A DNA stretch of 64,000 nt, taken from positions 124,001 through 188,000 of the forward strand of contig CALOBC010000006.1 in assembly GCA_942491145.1 (NCBI GenBank), given 5' to 3'. This DNA comes from CAXQUZ01 sp942491145. GTDB taxonomy: Bacteria > Myxococcota_A > UBA796 > UBA2385. Shown piece by piece: positions 35,239 through 44,668 of this stretch. Position 1 is the first letter of the stretch; every line of letters begins with the position of its first letter. Made by a program: the position numbers and the translations under genes. The notes under the pieces were generated by a model. The model saw nothing but the letters and a program-made list of their open reading frames with translations. It did no database searches and was not told the DNA's origin.

Positions 35239-35661
35239 CTACTGCACCACCAGACCCTCGACCTTGAAGTCGCCGATCTGGATGGTGACGGTGTCGCCCT
35301 TCTTGACGAACACGCCGGGGTTCGCGAAGAACATCCAGTAGACGTGGTCGTCGAGGGGCTCGTTGGAGTTCCGGAGGGCGCCGGTCTTCGTGGGCGTGGG
35401 CACGGACATCTGGGCGCCAGACTCTTCGTGGATGAGGAGGGGCTTGTCCTCGCGGGCGAAGAGGGGCTTGGCCAGCTCAGCATCGTGCACCTTGTACCGA
35501 AATTCCAGCATGTAGCCGGCGGAAGACTGGCGCACGAAGACCACTTCGATGCCCCACTGGCGCCGCAGCAGCGTACGCTCACGAGGACTCGACGTGGCCG
35601 CGGCGGTCGCTGGGACGAGGAGCCCCACAACCAGAGCACTGATGACGAAGGCCTTGTGCAC
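35239..35661 (-). CDS. Exported protein of unknown function at the copper-oxidase locus
   Basis: 140 residues with a clear signal peptide (cleavage after TAAA). The mature part (WGIEVVFVRQSSAGYMLEFRYKVHD, LFAREDKPLLIHEESGAQMSVP, VYWMFFANPGVFVKKGDTVTIQIGDFKVEGL) looks like an all-beta small domain with one His/Met cluster. I recall no named family. It is 78 bases downstream of the 2131-residue protein on the same strand, making it the probable last gene of the multicopper oxidase operon, so a copper- or surface-related role is possible. Confidence 0.65.
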   Translation of the reverse strand: MHKAFVISALVVGLLVPATAAATSSPRERTLLRRQWGIEVVFVRQSSAGYMLEFRYKVHDAELAKPLFAREDKPLLIHEESGAQMSVPTPTKTGALRNSNEPLDDHVYWMFFANPGVFVKKGDTVTIQIGDFKVEGLVVQ

Positions 35662-35739
35662 AGGCTCAGGCCCTCGTGGCAGGGACAGGCTCAGTGATCG
35701 AGGTCATGGCTGTGTCCGTGTCGATTGCCGCCGCACCCA

Positions 35740-38700
35740 TCATTCATTGCCTCCGACAACCTCATCCGCACCCACATCGGGCAGAGAATCTCGGGCGTCG
35801 CCGTCGATGTCGTCGTCGAGCGTGGTGGTGCCGCCGGTGGACGGGTAGTCAATCGCGGGGGAAGCACTGTCGAGGTGGTAGGTCCACAGCGCGTCTTCAT
35901 CGAGCGGCCCCTGGATGAGCGGTCCGAAGCGCAGGTCGACGGCGTTGCCGCCCTCGCCGTTCGCCTGGATGACTTGGTAGCCCCCGGCGGCGTCCAGCTC
36001 CCGACGGCCGTTGCAGTAGCCGTTCAGGAACTCTGGGTCGGCGGCACTGTTGGTGCGACCGCTGCCGTCCGTGGTGATGGAGTTGCGGGACCTCAGCTCT
36101 TCAGTGGAGTTGAGCACGCCGAAGTCCCAGTAGTTCGCGCCTTCCGCACAGCCACCGAGCTCGGTGGGGCTGAGCGTGGGCACGAGGGCCGGCGTTGCCC
36201 CCGTTCCGTCGTAGGAGAAGGAGCGGTTCTGCCACACGATGTTCTGGCGCAAAGTCGGATCGGAGTAGCCCGGGAAGTCGGTGTCTCCGCCGATGGCTGC
36301 CAAAGCCGCCAGCAGGTTCGGGCTGTGGACCTCCGAGACGATGCCGGCGGGCTGGGGAGCGGTCGTGCCCAGTCCATTGGGCAGCAGCACGCCGGCCGTG
36401 GCCGTGCTGTCGTTGTGGGCGATGGTGTTGTGGATCAAGCGCCCCCGGGCCACGTCCTGGACCGAGACACCACCGCCGGCGTAGCCCGCCACGTTGTTGG
36501 TGATGATGTTGTTCTCGATGCGAAGGTTGCTCCAGTCCTTCTCCTCAGGTGACGCCGCCACGTCCACGCCGTTGTAGAACTCGACGCGGATGCCACCGCC
36601 CAGCCCGCCCGCCGCTTGGTTGCCCTGGATGCGGTTGCGCTGGATGCTTGTCTTTCCGGCGCCTTCGGAGAGGTCCTCTTCGCCTGCGGGGAGCACGCCA
36701 CCGACGAAGATGCCGCCGCCGGACCGCGTGAAGCTCGGGTTGTTCGTTTGGTTGAACAGGATGTCGTTGCCGACAATCTTGCCGTTGTGGCTGTGGCCGC
36801 GGTGGCCGATGCCTGCGCCGTCACCCTGGGTGAAGTTGCCGCAGATGAAGTTGTCCGTGACCTCGTAGCGGAGGGAGCCCGTGTTGATGGACACACCACC
36901 GCCTGCACCTTGCTCGCCGATGGCACCGTTGCGGGTGATGGCGTTGTGGTGGATGTGGATGTCCTTGTTCCACCGGTAGGGCAGCTCCTCGTCGGCCGCC
37001 GTCGTGATGTCGGGGTGGCCGACGCGGATCCCCCCGCTGCGGGCGCCCGAGTTCTGCGTGACCTTGTTGTTGGATATCACGAGGTTGTGGGCGTAGCCGT
37101 TCACCACAATGCCGCCGCCGACGTCGCCGTTCATGATGGTGAAGCCATCGATGCGCGACGGGTTGTTGTTGAAGTCCGCCGGCTTTCCGAGCACGAGCAC
37201 GCCCGCCCCCAGCTCGGTGGCGAACAGGCCTGTGCCGAACACCGCGGTCTGCTCCACCTGGCCGGGCAACAGCCGGACCTCACGGTCGTCGAGCAGGCCC
37301 TGGATCTTCTGGCGCCAGTCCTCGAGCACTTCCGTGGGACGCTTGGTCGCGTTGATGATGGTCGAGCCGGCGCCGTAGCCTTGGAGGCGCACGGGCTTCC
37401 ACATGATGAGCTGCTCATCGTAGATGCCGGGCTCCACCAGGATGAGGGCGCCGTCGGGGGCCGCGTCGATGGCGTCCTGGATGCGCTGACCGGCGCTGAC
37501 GGTGATGGGGGTCTCGCTGGAGACGTGCAGTGTGATGGCGTGGACCGAGGTGCCGCCATCGTCCCGCACCAGGTCCAGCTGGTACGCACCGGCGACCACT
37601 GAGGCCGGCAGTGTCACGGAGATGCTGCTGTCAGACCAGCTTGCGCCCGTCAGCTCCACCCCGTCCAGGAGCAGGGTGCCCGCATCGCCGAAGCCGTGGT
37701 CGCGGGTGATGGTGGGCTGGTTGTAGGGCGCCGCCGCGGAGGGCCCCTGGTAGGCGGGGTTCGGGATGGTGACCATGCCCGCGGAGGTGAGCGTGACCGA
37801 CCCACCGGGGGCGACCAGCGGGCCGCCGGAGACCTGGGCCACGACCGGGGTCTGCTTCGGAAGCTCGCAGTCGGGCGCGCTGAAGTCCGCCGCGAAGGCC
37901 GCTTGGGGCAGCACTGGGGTGTCGAGGTAGGTCGTCACGCCGGGCATGAACTGGAAGGTGTAGCAGAGGTTGCCGTAGGCCGTGTTGATGGCCGGATCCG
38001 GCGTGGGGCCATCGCCCGGGTCGTTGAGACAGACCGAGTACATGGCCGGCGAGTAGCCGCTGGGCATGGGCAGGTTCGCCGAGAAGGTCGACGGTGCCAT
38101 GCCGTTGTAGTGGCCGTACGCATCGGTGCTGGTGCGGTAGACCTCGCGGCCGTCCGCATCCCGGAACGAGATGGGCAAGAAGGCCGGGGACCACTTCTCC
38201 CGGAAGCCGGGGCTCTCGGGACGGTTCTCGAGGGCGATGTCGTCGGTGATGAGCCCTGAGAATTGCGCTGCGACGGGCGTTGTCGTAAACAGGTGGAAGT
38301 CCGCTGCCGCCTGCCCCTGATCGCTGAGGTAGACCCGCTTCTTGTTGCAGAGGGGGCGAATCGCGCCGGCGAAGGGAGTGTGTTCCTGGAGGTCCGGGAA
38401 CATGCTGAGATAGGGCGGCACGACCCGATCGTCGCCGACACAAGCGGGCTGTGCGAGGCCTGGCTCGATGAGCTGGGACTCGACCTCGGCGGCATCCGGC
38501 ACCACCTCGACCACGTCACCGCCGGGCAGCACCACAGCCACCGCAGCGGTGTCGTAGACATCGCCGAACCCGACGTTGAGGTCTTCTTCCTTGACCAGCT
38601 CGTAGCCGGCTGGGAGCACGACCTCGACCACGTAGGTGCCCGGCCCGATGTCGTTGAAGGCGTAGCCGCCGTCGAACACGCCGGGGCGGCCCTGCTGGAA

Positions 38701-41700
38701 GTTGCGCCAGCCGTCGAAGCAGCGCTCCGCATTGGCGACGCCGAGCGTGTCGGTCACGAAAGCATCGGCGAGGTCTTCGCCTTTGCAGCCGGTGGGGGGG
38801 CTGTCGTCCCAGGCATCAGTGGTGGTCTCGTCGACGAGCACGAGGGTGGTGTTGCCCGCAAAGTCGGCCGCGACTTCCTCGAAGAGGCGCACTGTGACCC
38901 CGGGCACGCCGGGCTCCCATGTGTCGCCCACCGTGAGCCGCGGGTCGTTCTCGCCGCGGGTGGAGGAGTAGAAGACGATTCCGGAGATGCCGCCGTTGTG
39001 GCCCTCGTCCCAGGGCTTCTTGCCCCAGTCGATGATGGTCGTCTCGCCCGAGAAGAGCTGCAGCCCCTGGGTCAAGACTGGGCCGGTCTCCGTGCGGGGG
39101 CTGCCGTCCTGGATGCTCAGGATGCCCTCGTAGGGGCTGCCGGTTGTGTCGCCGCCACCGTCCACCGTCACTGTTGCGCCGGTCGCCTCAAAGCGGGCGT
39201 AGTCCACTTCAGCGACGAGCCAGTGGAAGAATGGGAACACGCTGTCGAAGGGCACGTAGCCTTCGAGATCGGTGGGGAAGGACTGGTAGATTGTGCCGTC
39301 CCGCCACCGCAAGTTCACGGCTTGCTCCGCGAGGGGCTTCTCGTCCTCCTGTCGGATGCCATCGGCGTTGCCGTCGAGGAAGACGTTGTTCTCCAGGCGG
39401 CCGAACCATGCGTTGACTGGGAACTCACCCACGTTCGCCCCGGACCCGCTCACGCTGACAGTCTGGAAGGCGATGATGGTGTCGAGGTAGTCGTCCCACA
39501 CCACGAGCTGGTAGTCCCCGTCGGGAATGCCCGTCATCTCGAAGTTTCCGTCAGCATCCGCGTGCACCGTGGCGATGTTGGGGCCGTCGCCGGCGATGCT
39601 GTTCAAGCCCACCCATGCCCGCGTGTGGGCGAGGGCTGCGTATGAGCCTGTGGTGGTCGTGAGGGGGGACCCAGGGGGCTTGGGATCGTGGAACTGAGTG
39701 ATGGAGCCCGTGATGGTGTTGCGACGGGCACTCTCGGGAACCGAGACGTCGACCGTGGTGGTCCCGGGATCCACGAAGCCGATGAAGGCGTGGGGGCCTG
39801 GTCCGCCGAACTCGAGGAAGTAGGGGGGCTCGCCAGCCTTGACCCATGCGTCGATGACCTTGGAGCCTTCGATGGTCGATGTCTGGACCCAGTCCGTGCC
39901 CACGGGCGGGGTCGCGATGATGCCGTACTTGCCCGGCGCGAGGTTCTGGATCAGCACCGAGCCGTCGGGACAGCTCAGGATGACGCCTTCCGGGGGGGCG
40001 TTGTCGCCAAAGCAGTCCAGACTGTTGCGCAGGGGGTTGCCGAACGCATCCTGCATCATCTGACCGCCGTTCTGGCCGTAGCGGCCGGCGGCGTCCTCGA
40101 GGGTGATCTGAAAGCCGCCCAGCCCGGTCTCGGTGCCGTCGATGGCGCCGTTGGTGGGGCTGTTGTCATTGAAGATCTGCGCGGCGATCTGGGCCGTGTC
40201 CACGGGCTGCATCGCCACGGTCACATCGACGCTCGTGGCGCCGGCAGGGACCGACGCGCCGCCGATGGTGTGGGAGCTGGCCGTGCCGTCTCCGGCGTCG
40301 CTCGGGAGCACCGAGACGAAGTACCGCTTGGTGGGATCGAGGGCGAGCTGAGCGAACTCGGCCGCGCCAGAGCCCTGCGCCACCACACGCATGTAGGACT
40401 TGTGGAAGTTCATCGACAGGCCCTCGTTCACGGGCACTGTCGGATCGGGCTGGAGCGTGTTGTCTTCCTGGACCACCCAGCGAAACTGGGTCAGGGCCGC
40501 GCCGGCCGGGTCGGTGACGTTGAGCGTGATGCCAGAGACGGGCTGGATGTCGAGGGTGACCTGTGCCGTGTTGCTCTGGGCGGTGCCATCGCTCACCGCG
40601 TAGGTAAAGGTGACGGTGGTGTTGGGGGTGCCGCCTGTGAAGACGAAGCTGCCGTCGCTGTTGAGGATGAGGGTGCCCGCGCTGGGCGGAGAGACCACGT
40701 AGGCCGACAGCTCATCACCGTCGGCGTCGAAGTCATTGCCGAGCAGACCGTGCGCTTGGTCGACAATGACTGTGCCGCTGACCGTGTTGGTGTAAACACC
40801 GTCATCGTTTGCGACGGGGGCGTCGTTTTCGAAGCTCACTTCCAGCGAGACCCAGCCGGGGTAGACGCCGGTGCCGTCATCGGCCCGATACAAGAAGCTG
40901 TCAAAGCCCGAGTAGTCGGCGTCGGGGGTGTAGGTGAAGGAGCCGTCGGCGTTGAGCACCATCGTGCCGTGGTACGGCGGGTTCACGAGCGAGACTGTGG
41001 CCCCGGGGGCGAGGCCCACGTCATTGGAGAGCACGCTTGTGCCGACGAAGACGGTGTCCTCAGTGACGCTATAGGTGTCGTCCACGGCATAGGTTGTGGC
41101 GGTGGGGTCGTCGGGGCTGCCCTGGCCGACCTCCAGCTCGGCCGACATGCCTGTGCCGCCCGCGAGGTGGGTGTAGTTGGACCGGGCGCTGCGGTCGGAC
41201 AGGCCGAAGGTCACGTCTGTCGACGGGGTCTGCACGATGGCGTCGATGGTCTTGCCCGCGGGCAGCGGCATGGTGCCGAGGCCGATCTTTGCGCCGGGCT
41301 TCAGGAAGCCATCCTCGGCGAGCAGGGCCATCCGGGGGCCGCCGAGCGACGGGGTGTGGGTCTCGAGACCTGCGTTGAGAAGACGCAGCAGCAGACGATC
41401 TCCGGGGTCACCCGCCGAGAGGGCGGAGGAGGTCTCGCCGTTCACCAGCAGGTAGCCGGGCTGGTAGTCGAGGGTGGGTGGGTAGTCGCTGACGTTGGCG
41501 CCAGCGGCGTGGACCGCCTCATTCAGGAAGACGTCGACTTCGCTAAACACCAAGACCGTCTCTGCATCGTAGCAAGCTTCCGTGGACGCGTACGCAGCGA
41601 CACCGGAGAGACAACCTGGGGCAGTGTTCGGGGTGACCACCATCGCCCCATAGAGCCCCATGGGCACCTGGATCGAGGGGCGCGAGGCCGACTGGTAGAG

Positions 41701-42135
41701 GAAGGTGCCGGCCCGGGGGTTGGCCCATGTGTAGGTGCCCGTGGCCCCCGCTCCGACCTCTTGGGTCATCGACACCACGCGGCGGCGCCCGAGGGCGTCG
41801 GTGGTCCAAGTGGGGTCTCCCCCGCCGGTCTGGCCGGGGGCCATGAGGGAGATCGCGACGGGCAGGTCGTTGTCGACATAGACCGCGAGGCTCTCCCCAT
41901 CCGTCGTGGAGATCTGCGGACCCGGGGCGCTGGGCACGCCACAATTGGTCCAGCCCGTCTCACACTCGGCGAAGCCCCACATGGGCACGACAATGCCGTC
42001 GGAGAGGGTCTTGTCGAAGGCCGAGGCCCGAAGGTAGACCTCGGCGGCGTGGGCGGTGCTGCCTGCGGACAGGAGCGCGCCAGTGCTGGCAAAGAGTGCG
42101 AGCACGGACAACGCCTTCTGAGAAGTGGTGGTCAT
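35740..42135 (-). CDS. Giant surface protein: degenerate cupredoxin head, cadherin/SdrD-type repeats, beta-helix tail
   Basis: 2131 residues with a signal peptide (cleavage near 31). Residues 32-335 resemble domains of multicopper oxidases but the copper ligands are missing: the YHSH position reads YQSA (147-150) and the first HXH is absent. Residues 345-545 hold two cadherin-like/VCBS domains (VTEDTVFVGTSVLSNDVG; NDFDADGDELSAYVVS). Residues 600-1400 are SdrD_B- and transthyretin-like modules (DGNADGIRQEDEKPL; GSITQFHD). Residues 1430-1540 look like an IPT/TIG domain and 1545-2110 like a right-handed parallel beta-helix (IQDAIDAAPDGALILVEPGIYDEQ, repeated N-x-I strands). There is no visible sorting signal. 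It follows the two multicopper oxidase genes by 15 bases and is probably a secreted partner or scaffold. Confidence 0.85.
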   Translation of the reverse strand: MTTTSQKALSVLALFASTGALLSAGSTAHAAEVYLRASAFDKTLSDGIVVPMWGFAECETGWTNCGVPSAPGPQISTTDGESLAVYVDNDLPVAISLMAPGQTGGGDPTWTTDALGRRRVVSMTQEVGAGATGTYTWANPRAGTFLYQSASRPSIQVPMGLYGAMVVTPNTAPGCLSGVAAYASTEACYDAETVLVFSEVDVFLNEAVHAAGANVSDYPPTLDYQPGYLLVNGETSSALSAGDPGDRLLLRLLNAGLETHTPSLGGPRMALLAEDGFLKPGAKIGLGTMPLPAGKTIDAIVQTPSTDVTFGLSDRSARSNYTHLAGGTGMSAELEVGQGSPDDPTATTYAVDDTYSVTEDTVFVGTSVLSNDVGLAPGATVSLVNPPYHGTMVLNADGSFTYTPDADYSGFDSFLYRADDGTGVYPGWVSLEVSFENDAPVANDDGVYTNTVSGTVIVDQAHGLLGNDFDADGDELSAYVVSPPSAGTLILNSDGSFVFTGGTPNTTVTFTYAVSDGTAQSNTAQVTLDIQPVSGITLNVTDPAGAALTQFRWVVQEDNTLQPDPTVPVNEGLSMNFHKSYMRVVAQGSGAAEFAQLALDPTKRYFVSVLPSDAGDGTASSHTIGGASVPAGATSVDVTVAMQPVDTAQIAAQIFNDNSPTNGAIDGTETGLGGFQITLEDAAGRYGQNGGQMMQDAFGNPLRNSLDCFGDNAPPEGVILSCPDGSVLIQNLAPGKYGIIATPPVGTDWVQTSTIEGSKVIDAWVKAGEPPYFLEFGGPGPHAFIGFVDPGTTTVDVSVPESARRNTITGSITQFHDPKPPGSPLTTTTGSYAALAHTRAWVGLNSIAGDGPNIATVHADADGNFEMTGIPDGDYQLVVWDDYLDTIIAFQTVSVSGSGANVGEFPVNAWFGRLENNVFLDGNADGIRQEDEKPLAEQAVNLRWRDGTIYQSFPTDLEGYVPFDSVFPFFHWLVAEVDYARFEATGATVTVDGGGDTTGSPYEGILSIQDGSPRTETGPVLTQGLQLFSGETTIIDWGKKPWDEGHNGGISGIVFYSSTRGENDPRLTVGDTWEPGVPGVTVRLFEEVAADFAGNTTLVLVDETTTDAWDDSPPTGCKGEDLADAFVTDTLGVANAERCFDGWRNFQQGRPGVFDGGYAFNDIGPGTYVVEVVLPAGYELVKEEDLNVGFGDVYDTAAVAVVLPGGDVVEVVPDAAEVESQLIEPGLAQPACVGDDRVVPPYLSMFPDLQEHTPFAGAIRPLCNKKRVYLSDQGQAAADFHLFTTTPVAAQFSGLITDDIALENRPESPGFREKWSPAFLPISFRDADGREVYRTSTDAYGHYNGMAPSTFSANLPMPSGYSPAMYSVCLNDPGDGPTPDPAINTAYGNLCYTFQFMPGVTTYLDTPVLPQAAFAADFSAPDCELPKQTPVVAQVSGGPLVAPGGSVTLTSAGMVTIPNPAYQGPSAAAPYNQPTITRDHGFGDAGTLLLDGVELTGASWSDSSISVTLPASVVAGAYQLDLVRDDGGTSVHAITLHVSSETPITVSAGQRIQDAIDAAPDGALILVEPGIYDEQLIMWKPVRLQGYGAGSTIINATKRPTEVLEDWRQKIQGLLDDREVRLLPGQVEQTAVFGTGLFATELGAGVLVLGKPADFNNNPSRIDGFTIMNGDVGGGIVVNGYAHNLVISNNKVTQNSGARSGGIRVGHPDITTAADEELPYRWNKDIHIHHNAITRNGAIGEQGAGGGVSINTGSLRYEVTDNFICGNFTQGDGAGIGHRGHSHNGKIVGNDILFNQTNNPSFTRSGGGIFVGGVLPAGEEDLSEGAGKTSIQRNRIQGNQAAGGLGGGIRVEFYNGVDVAASPEEKDWSNLRIENNIITNNVAGYAGGGVSVQDVARGRLIHNTIAHNDSTATAGVLLPNGLGTTAPQPAGIVSEVHSPNLLAALAAIGGDTDFPGYSDPTLRQNIVWQNRSFSYDGTGATPALVPTLSPTELGGCAEGANYWDFGVLNSTEELRSRNSITTDGSGRTNSAADPEFLNGYCNGRRELDAAGGYQVIQANGEGGNAVDLRFGPLIQGPLDEDALWTYHLDSASPAIDYPSTGGTTTLDDDIDGDARDSLPDVGADEVVGGNE

Positions 42136-42150
42136 CGGGATTCTCCGTGC

Positions 42151-43428
42151 TCAGTCGATGGAGACCCAGCGGGGAACCACGATCATCATGGTCATCATCC
42201 CGCCGGGGAAGATGTCGTTGTTGACGAGCTCACGCTCGGTGTGCGAGTGCCACATGTACGAGAAGCCCGCGTCGGGGTTCAGCCCGCCTTCGCCGGGGGG
42301 CAGGCTGCCCAAGGCGCCCAAGTAGGGGCTGCCGCCGTAGAAGCCGCCGAATGCCAGCGAGCCCAGCTCGGGAAGGTCCACGGGGATGGGCTTGCCGTGG
42401 TCGGCCGCCCACTCGTTGGGCTCCAGGGGATCGCTCGCATTGTGGCCGTACATGTCCCAGCCCAGGTCCTTGCCGGTCCACTCCCAGATGCCGTCCCAGG
42501 TGGAGCCGGGGGTGGAGGGCACGGTGAACAGGGTGGGGCCGGCGAGGCTCACGCCGTCGCTCTCGCTGACGATGAGGTCGCCGTCCCGTGCGAGCACACG
42601 AATGTGGTTGCCGTGCACGTGGAAGGGATGGGAGTCGCGCCCTGCACCCACGACTCGACAGAGCACCCGCTCGCCAGGATGCATGCGGGGCAGGCTGTTG
42701 TAGGGCTGGTTCGGCAAGGTTGCGGTGCCGGACTCCGCCATCGTGTCGGGCGCCGAGCGGCCATTGAGCAGCCAATACTCCGGGCTGAAGGGCCCCTCTC
42801 CCAGCTCGATGGGGCCGGCACCGCTGGACTGTCGCTCGGCGGCTTGGTGCACGTCGAGGTCGATCTCGCTGAGCACGAAGAGGTACTCGCGGTCGAAGCA
42901 GGTGTTGGCGTTGTTGTAGGCGGCGTTTGTGCAGCCGGAGGTCGCAGCGGGCTCCACGATGAGCGCGCCGAACAGGCCCATCTCGACTTGCAGCGCCTCT
43001 TGGGAGCCCGAGTGGTAGTGGTAGGTCCCGGGCTGGTCGGCCGTGAAGGTGTACGTGACCGTGCCGCCCGTGCCGGCCTCTCGGGTCAGCGTGCCTTGCT
43101 CGCCGCCCGTGGCCGTCACCTCGAGGCCCGGAAAGACGATGCTGGTGTTTCCCGCCGCGCCGGGCAGCTCATTGGACAACGTGATGCTGACCGTGCTGCC
43201 CTCGGTGACGATGAGCGTCGGCCCGGGAAGCTGCATTGTGTTGCCAGCGGTGTAGCCCCAACTGTACACCGAGGCACCGTCGGGTATCGAGACGTAGCCA
43301 GCCTTGGCCGTCAAGCTAAAGGTGCTGCCCCGGATGCCATCGATCGCGGCGGAGGCGGGGGTAGAGAGCCCGAGAAGGGCCAAGCACGCGACGGCGGCAC
43401 CACGCGTCTTGTTCGTGTTCATAGACAT
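42151..43428 (-). CDS. Multicopper oxidase-like protein lacking the type 1 copper Cys
   Basis: 425 residues with a signal peptide ending near residue 28 and GAGG eight bases before ATG. Cupredoxin domains: LPGPTLIVTEGS near 68, YHYHSGSQ at 136-143, HPFHVHGNH at 267-275 and WHSHTERELVNNDIFPGGMM at 393-412. These give several histidines of the type expected around a trinuclear or type 2/3 centre. Where the T1 Cys of an HCH motif should be there is Ser (WHSH, YHSG), and the first HXH pair near residue 98 is replaced by VFPG. Alone it is unlikely to be a complete oxidase. It lies between a second oxidase with intact HWHG/YHCH and the giant protein, so it may share electrons with them. Confidence 0.8.
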   Translation of the reverse strand: MSMNTNKTRGAAVACLALLGLSTPASAAIDGIRGSTFSLTAKAGYVSIPDGASVYSWGYTAGNTMQLPGPTLIVTEGSTVSITLSNELPGAAGNTSIVFPGLEVTATGGEQGTLTREAGTGGTVTYTFTADQPGTYHYHSGSQEALQVEMGLFGALIVEPAATSGCTNAAYNNANTCFDREYLFVLSEIDLDVHQAAERQSSGAGPIELGEGPFSPEYWLLNGRSAPDTMAESGTATLPNQPYNSLPRMHPGERVLCRVVGAGRDSHPFHVHGNHIRVLARDGDLIVSESDGVSLAGPTLFTVPSTPGSTWDGIWEWTGKDLGWDMYGHNASDPLEPNEWAADHGKPIPVDLPELGSLAFGGFYGGSPYLGALGSLPPGEGGLNPDAGFSYMWHSHTERELVNNDIFPGGMMTMMIVVPRWVSID

Positions 43429-43441
43429 TTTCGCCTCTCCC

Positions 43442-44668
43442 TCACAGGATCCGGATCTCGGTCATCATGCCGCCGAAGTTTTCGGCGTCGTTCGCGAGCT
43501 GGTGGAGGTTGGTGGTGTAGAGGAAGTAGGTGGAGCCAGAGCTCAGCCCGGTGGTGTCGATGAGCACGTCCACTGATTGGCCGCCGCCCAGCGTGACTGA
43601 CTGGGTCTGGTAGGCGAGGTTCGAGCCCGCGTCATCGCGCAACAAACGGGCATCTTCGGCGATGACCGTCATGGGGATGCCGTTCGTGGCAAGTGTGTTG
43701 AACTGCGTCACGTTCAGGTTGGAGATGCGCAGCAGGATGGTCTCGCCAGCGGTGGCCTCGATGAGGCTGGACACGGGCTGGGACGTCTGGGTCTTGCCCA
43801 GTGGGTCGACGGTGGACAGCACGCCTGGGTCGACGGTGTCGGGGTAGCCGCGCCCGTTGATGAGGAAGTAGCTGTCTCGCATCGACGCGAAGGGCAGGGG
43901 CTGCACGCCCAAGCTGGCATCGTGGAATGTGGGGTCGAAGGAACCCAACTGAACAGGGACCTCGACGTCGTAGCGCGTCGAGGCATCGCCGTCGTTGTAG
44001 GCGTAGGTGTCGCCGGTCTGGTGCACGTGGGTGCCCAGCACTGTGCCGTCCGCCACCTTGTTCTGGCGCGGGTGGATGTAGAGGCTGCCGAGCATGCCCA
44101 TCTGCATGTGCTCTGTGGCCTCCACATGGCAATGGTACATATACGTACCAGGTTCCTGGACGTTGTAGTAGTACGTCAGGCTGGCGCCCATCGCCACGGA
44201 GACGGACGCGTCGGGCACACCGTCGAAGATGGACGCGGCATTGGGAAAGCCGTGCCAGTGAACCGTGTGGGGGTCCGAGAGGTCGGGGCGCATGGCCATG
44301 CCGACGTTCGACAGCGTGAGGAAGAGCTCGTCGTCTTCGTCTGCCACGATGGTGGGCGCCGGTGCGTTCGCCGAGAGGGTGCCCTCCTCCATGACCCAGC
44401 CGGGAAAGGCCGGACTGTTGACCTCGGGACCACCCTCGGGGAGCTCCGCGAAGCCAAAGACGTACAGTTCCTTCTTCTGGTCGTCCGCCATCGTGACCAT
44501 GCCATCGCCCGCGACGAGGTGCAGGCACTCAATGCCGTCGCCGTCTGGGTGGAGGTCGGTGCTGGTGGGGCACTGGACGAGGATGTTGCTGTCCTGGGCA
44601 GCCGCCGTCGCAGGGACAAGCAGCAACAGAGGAAGCAGGCGGGGCAGGGACCGGGTCCACAGACGCAT
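43442..44668 (-). CDS. Multicopper oxidase-like protein with intact T1-type HCH motif
   Basis: 408 residues with a signal peptide cleaved near residue 24 (TAAAQ) and a GGAGG upstream. The copper motifs in the first half are HTVHWHG (134-140) and YHCHVEATEHMQMGM (178-192), giving HXH plus the Cys, His and Met of a type 1 site. The C-terminal domain, where HXXHXH and HCHXXXH are normally found, reads LYTTNLHQLANDAENFGGMMTEI and lacks most ligands. It is secreted or periplasmic. It is the first gene of the locus, 13 bases upstream of the second oxidase-like gene. The substrate (metal, phenol or cuprous ion) is not determined by sequence. Confidence 0.82.
   Translation of the reverse strand: MRLWTRSLPRLLPLLLLVPATAAAQDSNILVQCPTSTDLHPDGDGIECLHLVAGDGMVTMADDQKKELYVFGFAELPEGGPEVNSPAFPGWVMEEGTLSANAPAPTIVADEDDELFLTLSNVGMAMRPDLSDPHTVHWHGFPNAASIFDGVPDASVSVAMGASLTYYYNVQEPGTYMYHCHVEATEHMQMGMLGSLYIHPRQNKVADGTVLGTHVHQTGDTYAYNDGDASTRYDVEVPVQLGSFDPTFHDASLGVQPLPFASMRDSYFLINGRGYPDTVDPGVLSTVDPLGKTQTSQPVSSLIEATAGETILLRISNLNVTQFNTLATNGIPMTVIAEDARLLRDDAGSNLAYQTQSVTLGGGQSVDVLIDTTGLSSGSTYFLYTTNLHQLANDAENFGGMMTEIRIL

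Noticed and set aside
39688..43563. 1291-codon open frame on the plus strand
   Set aside because: It lies fully opposite three minus-strand genes with signal peptides and clear domains; its translation is Val/Gly/Asp-rich without motifs, as expected from the complement of high-GC codons.
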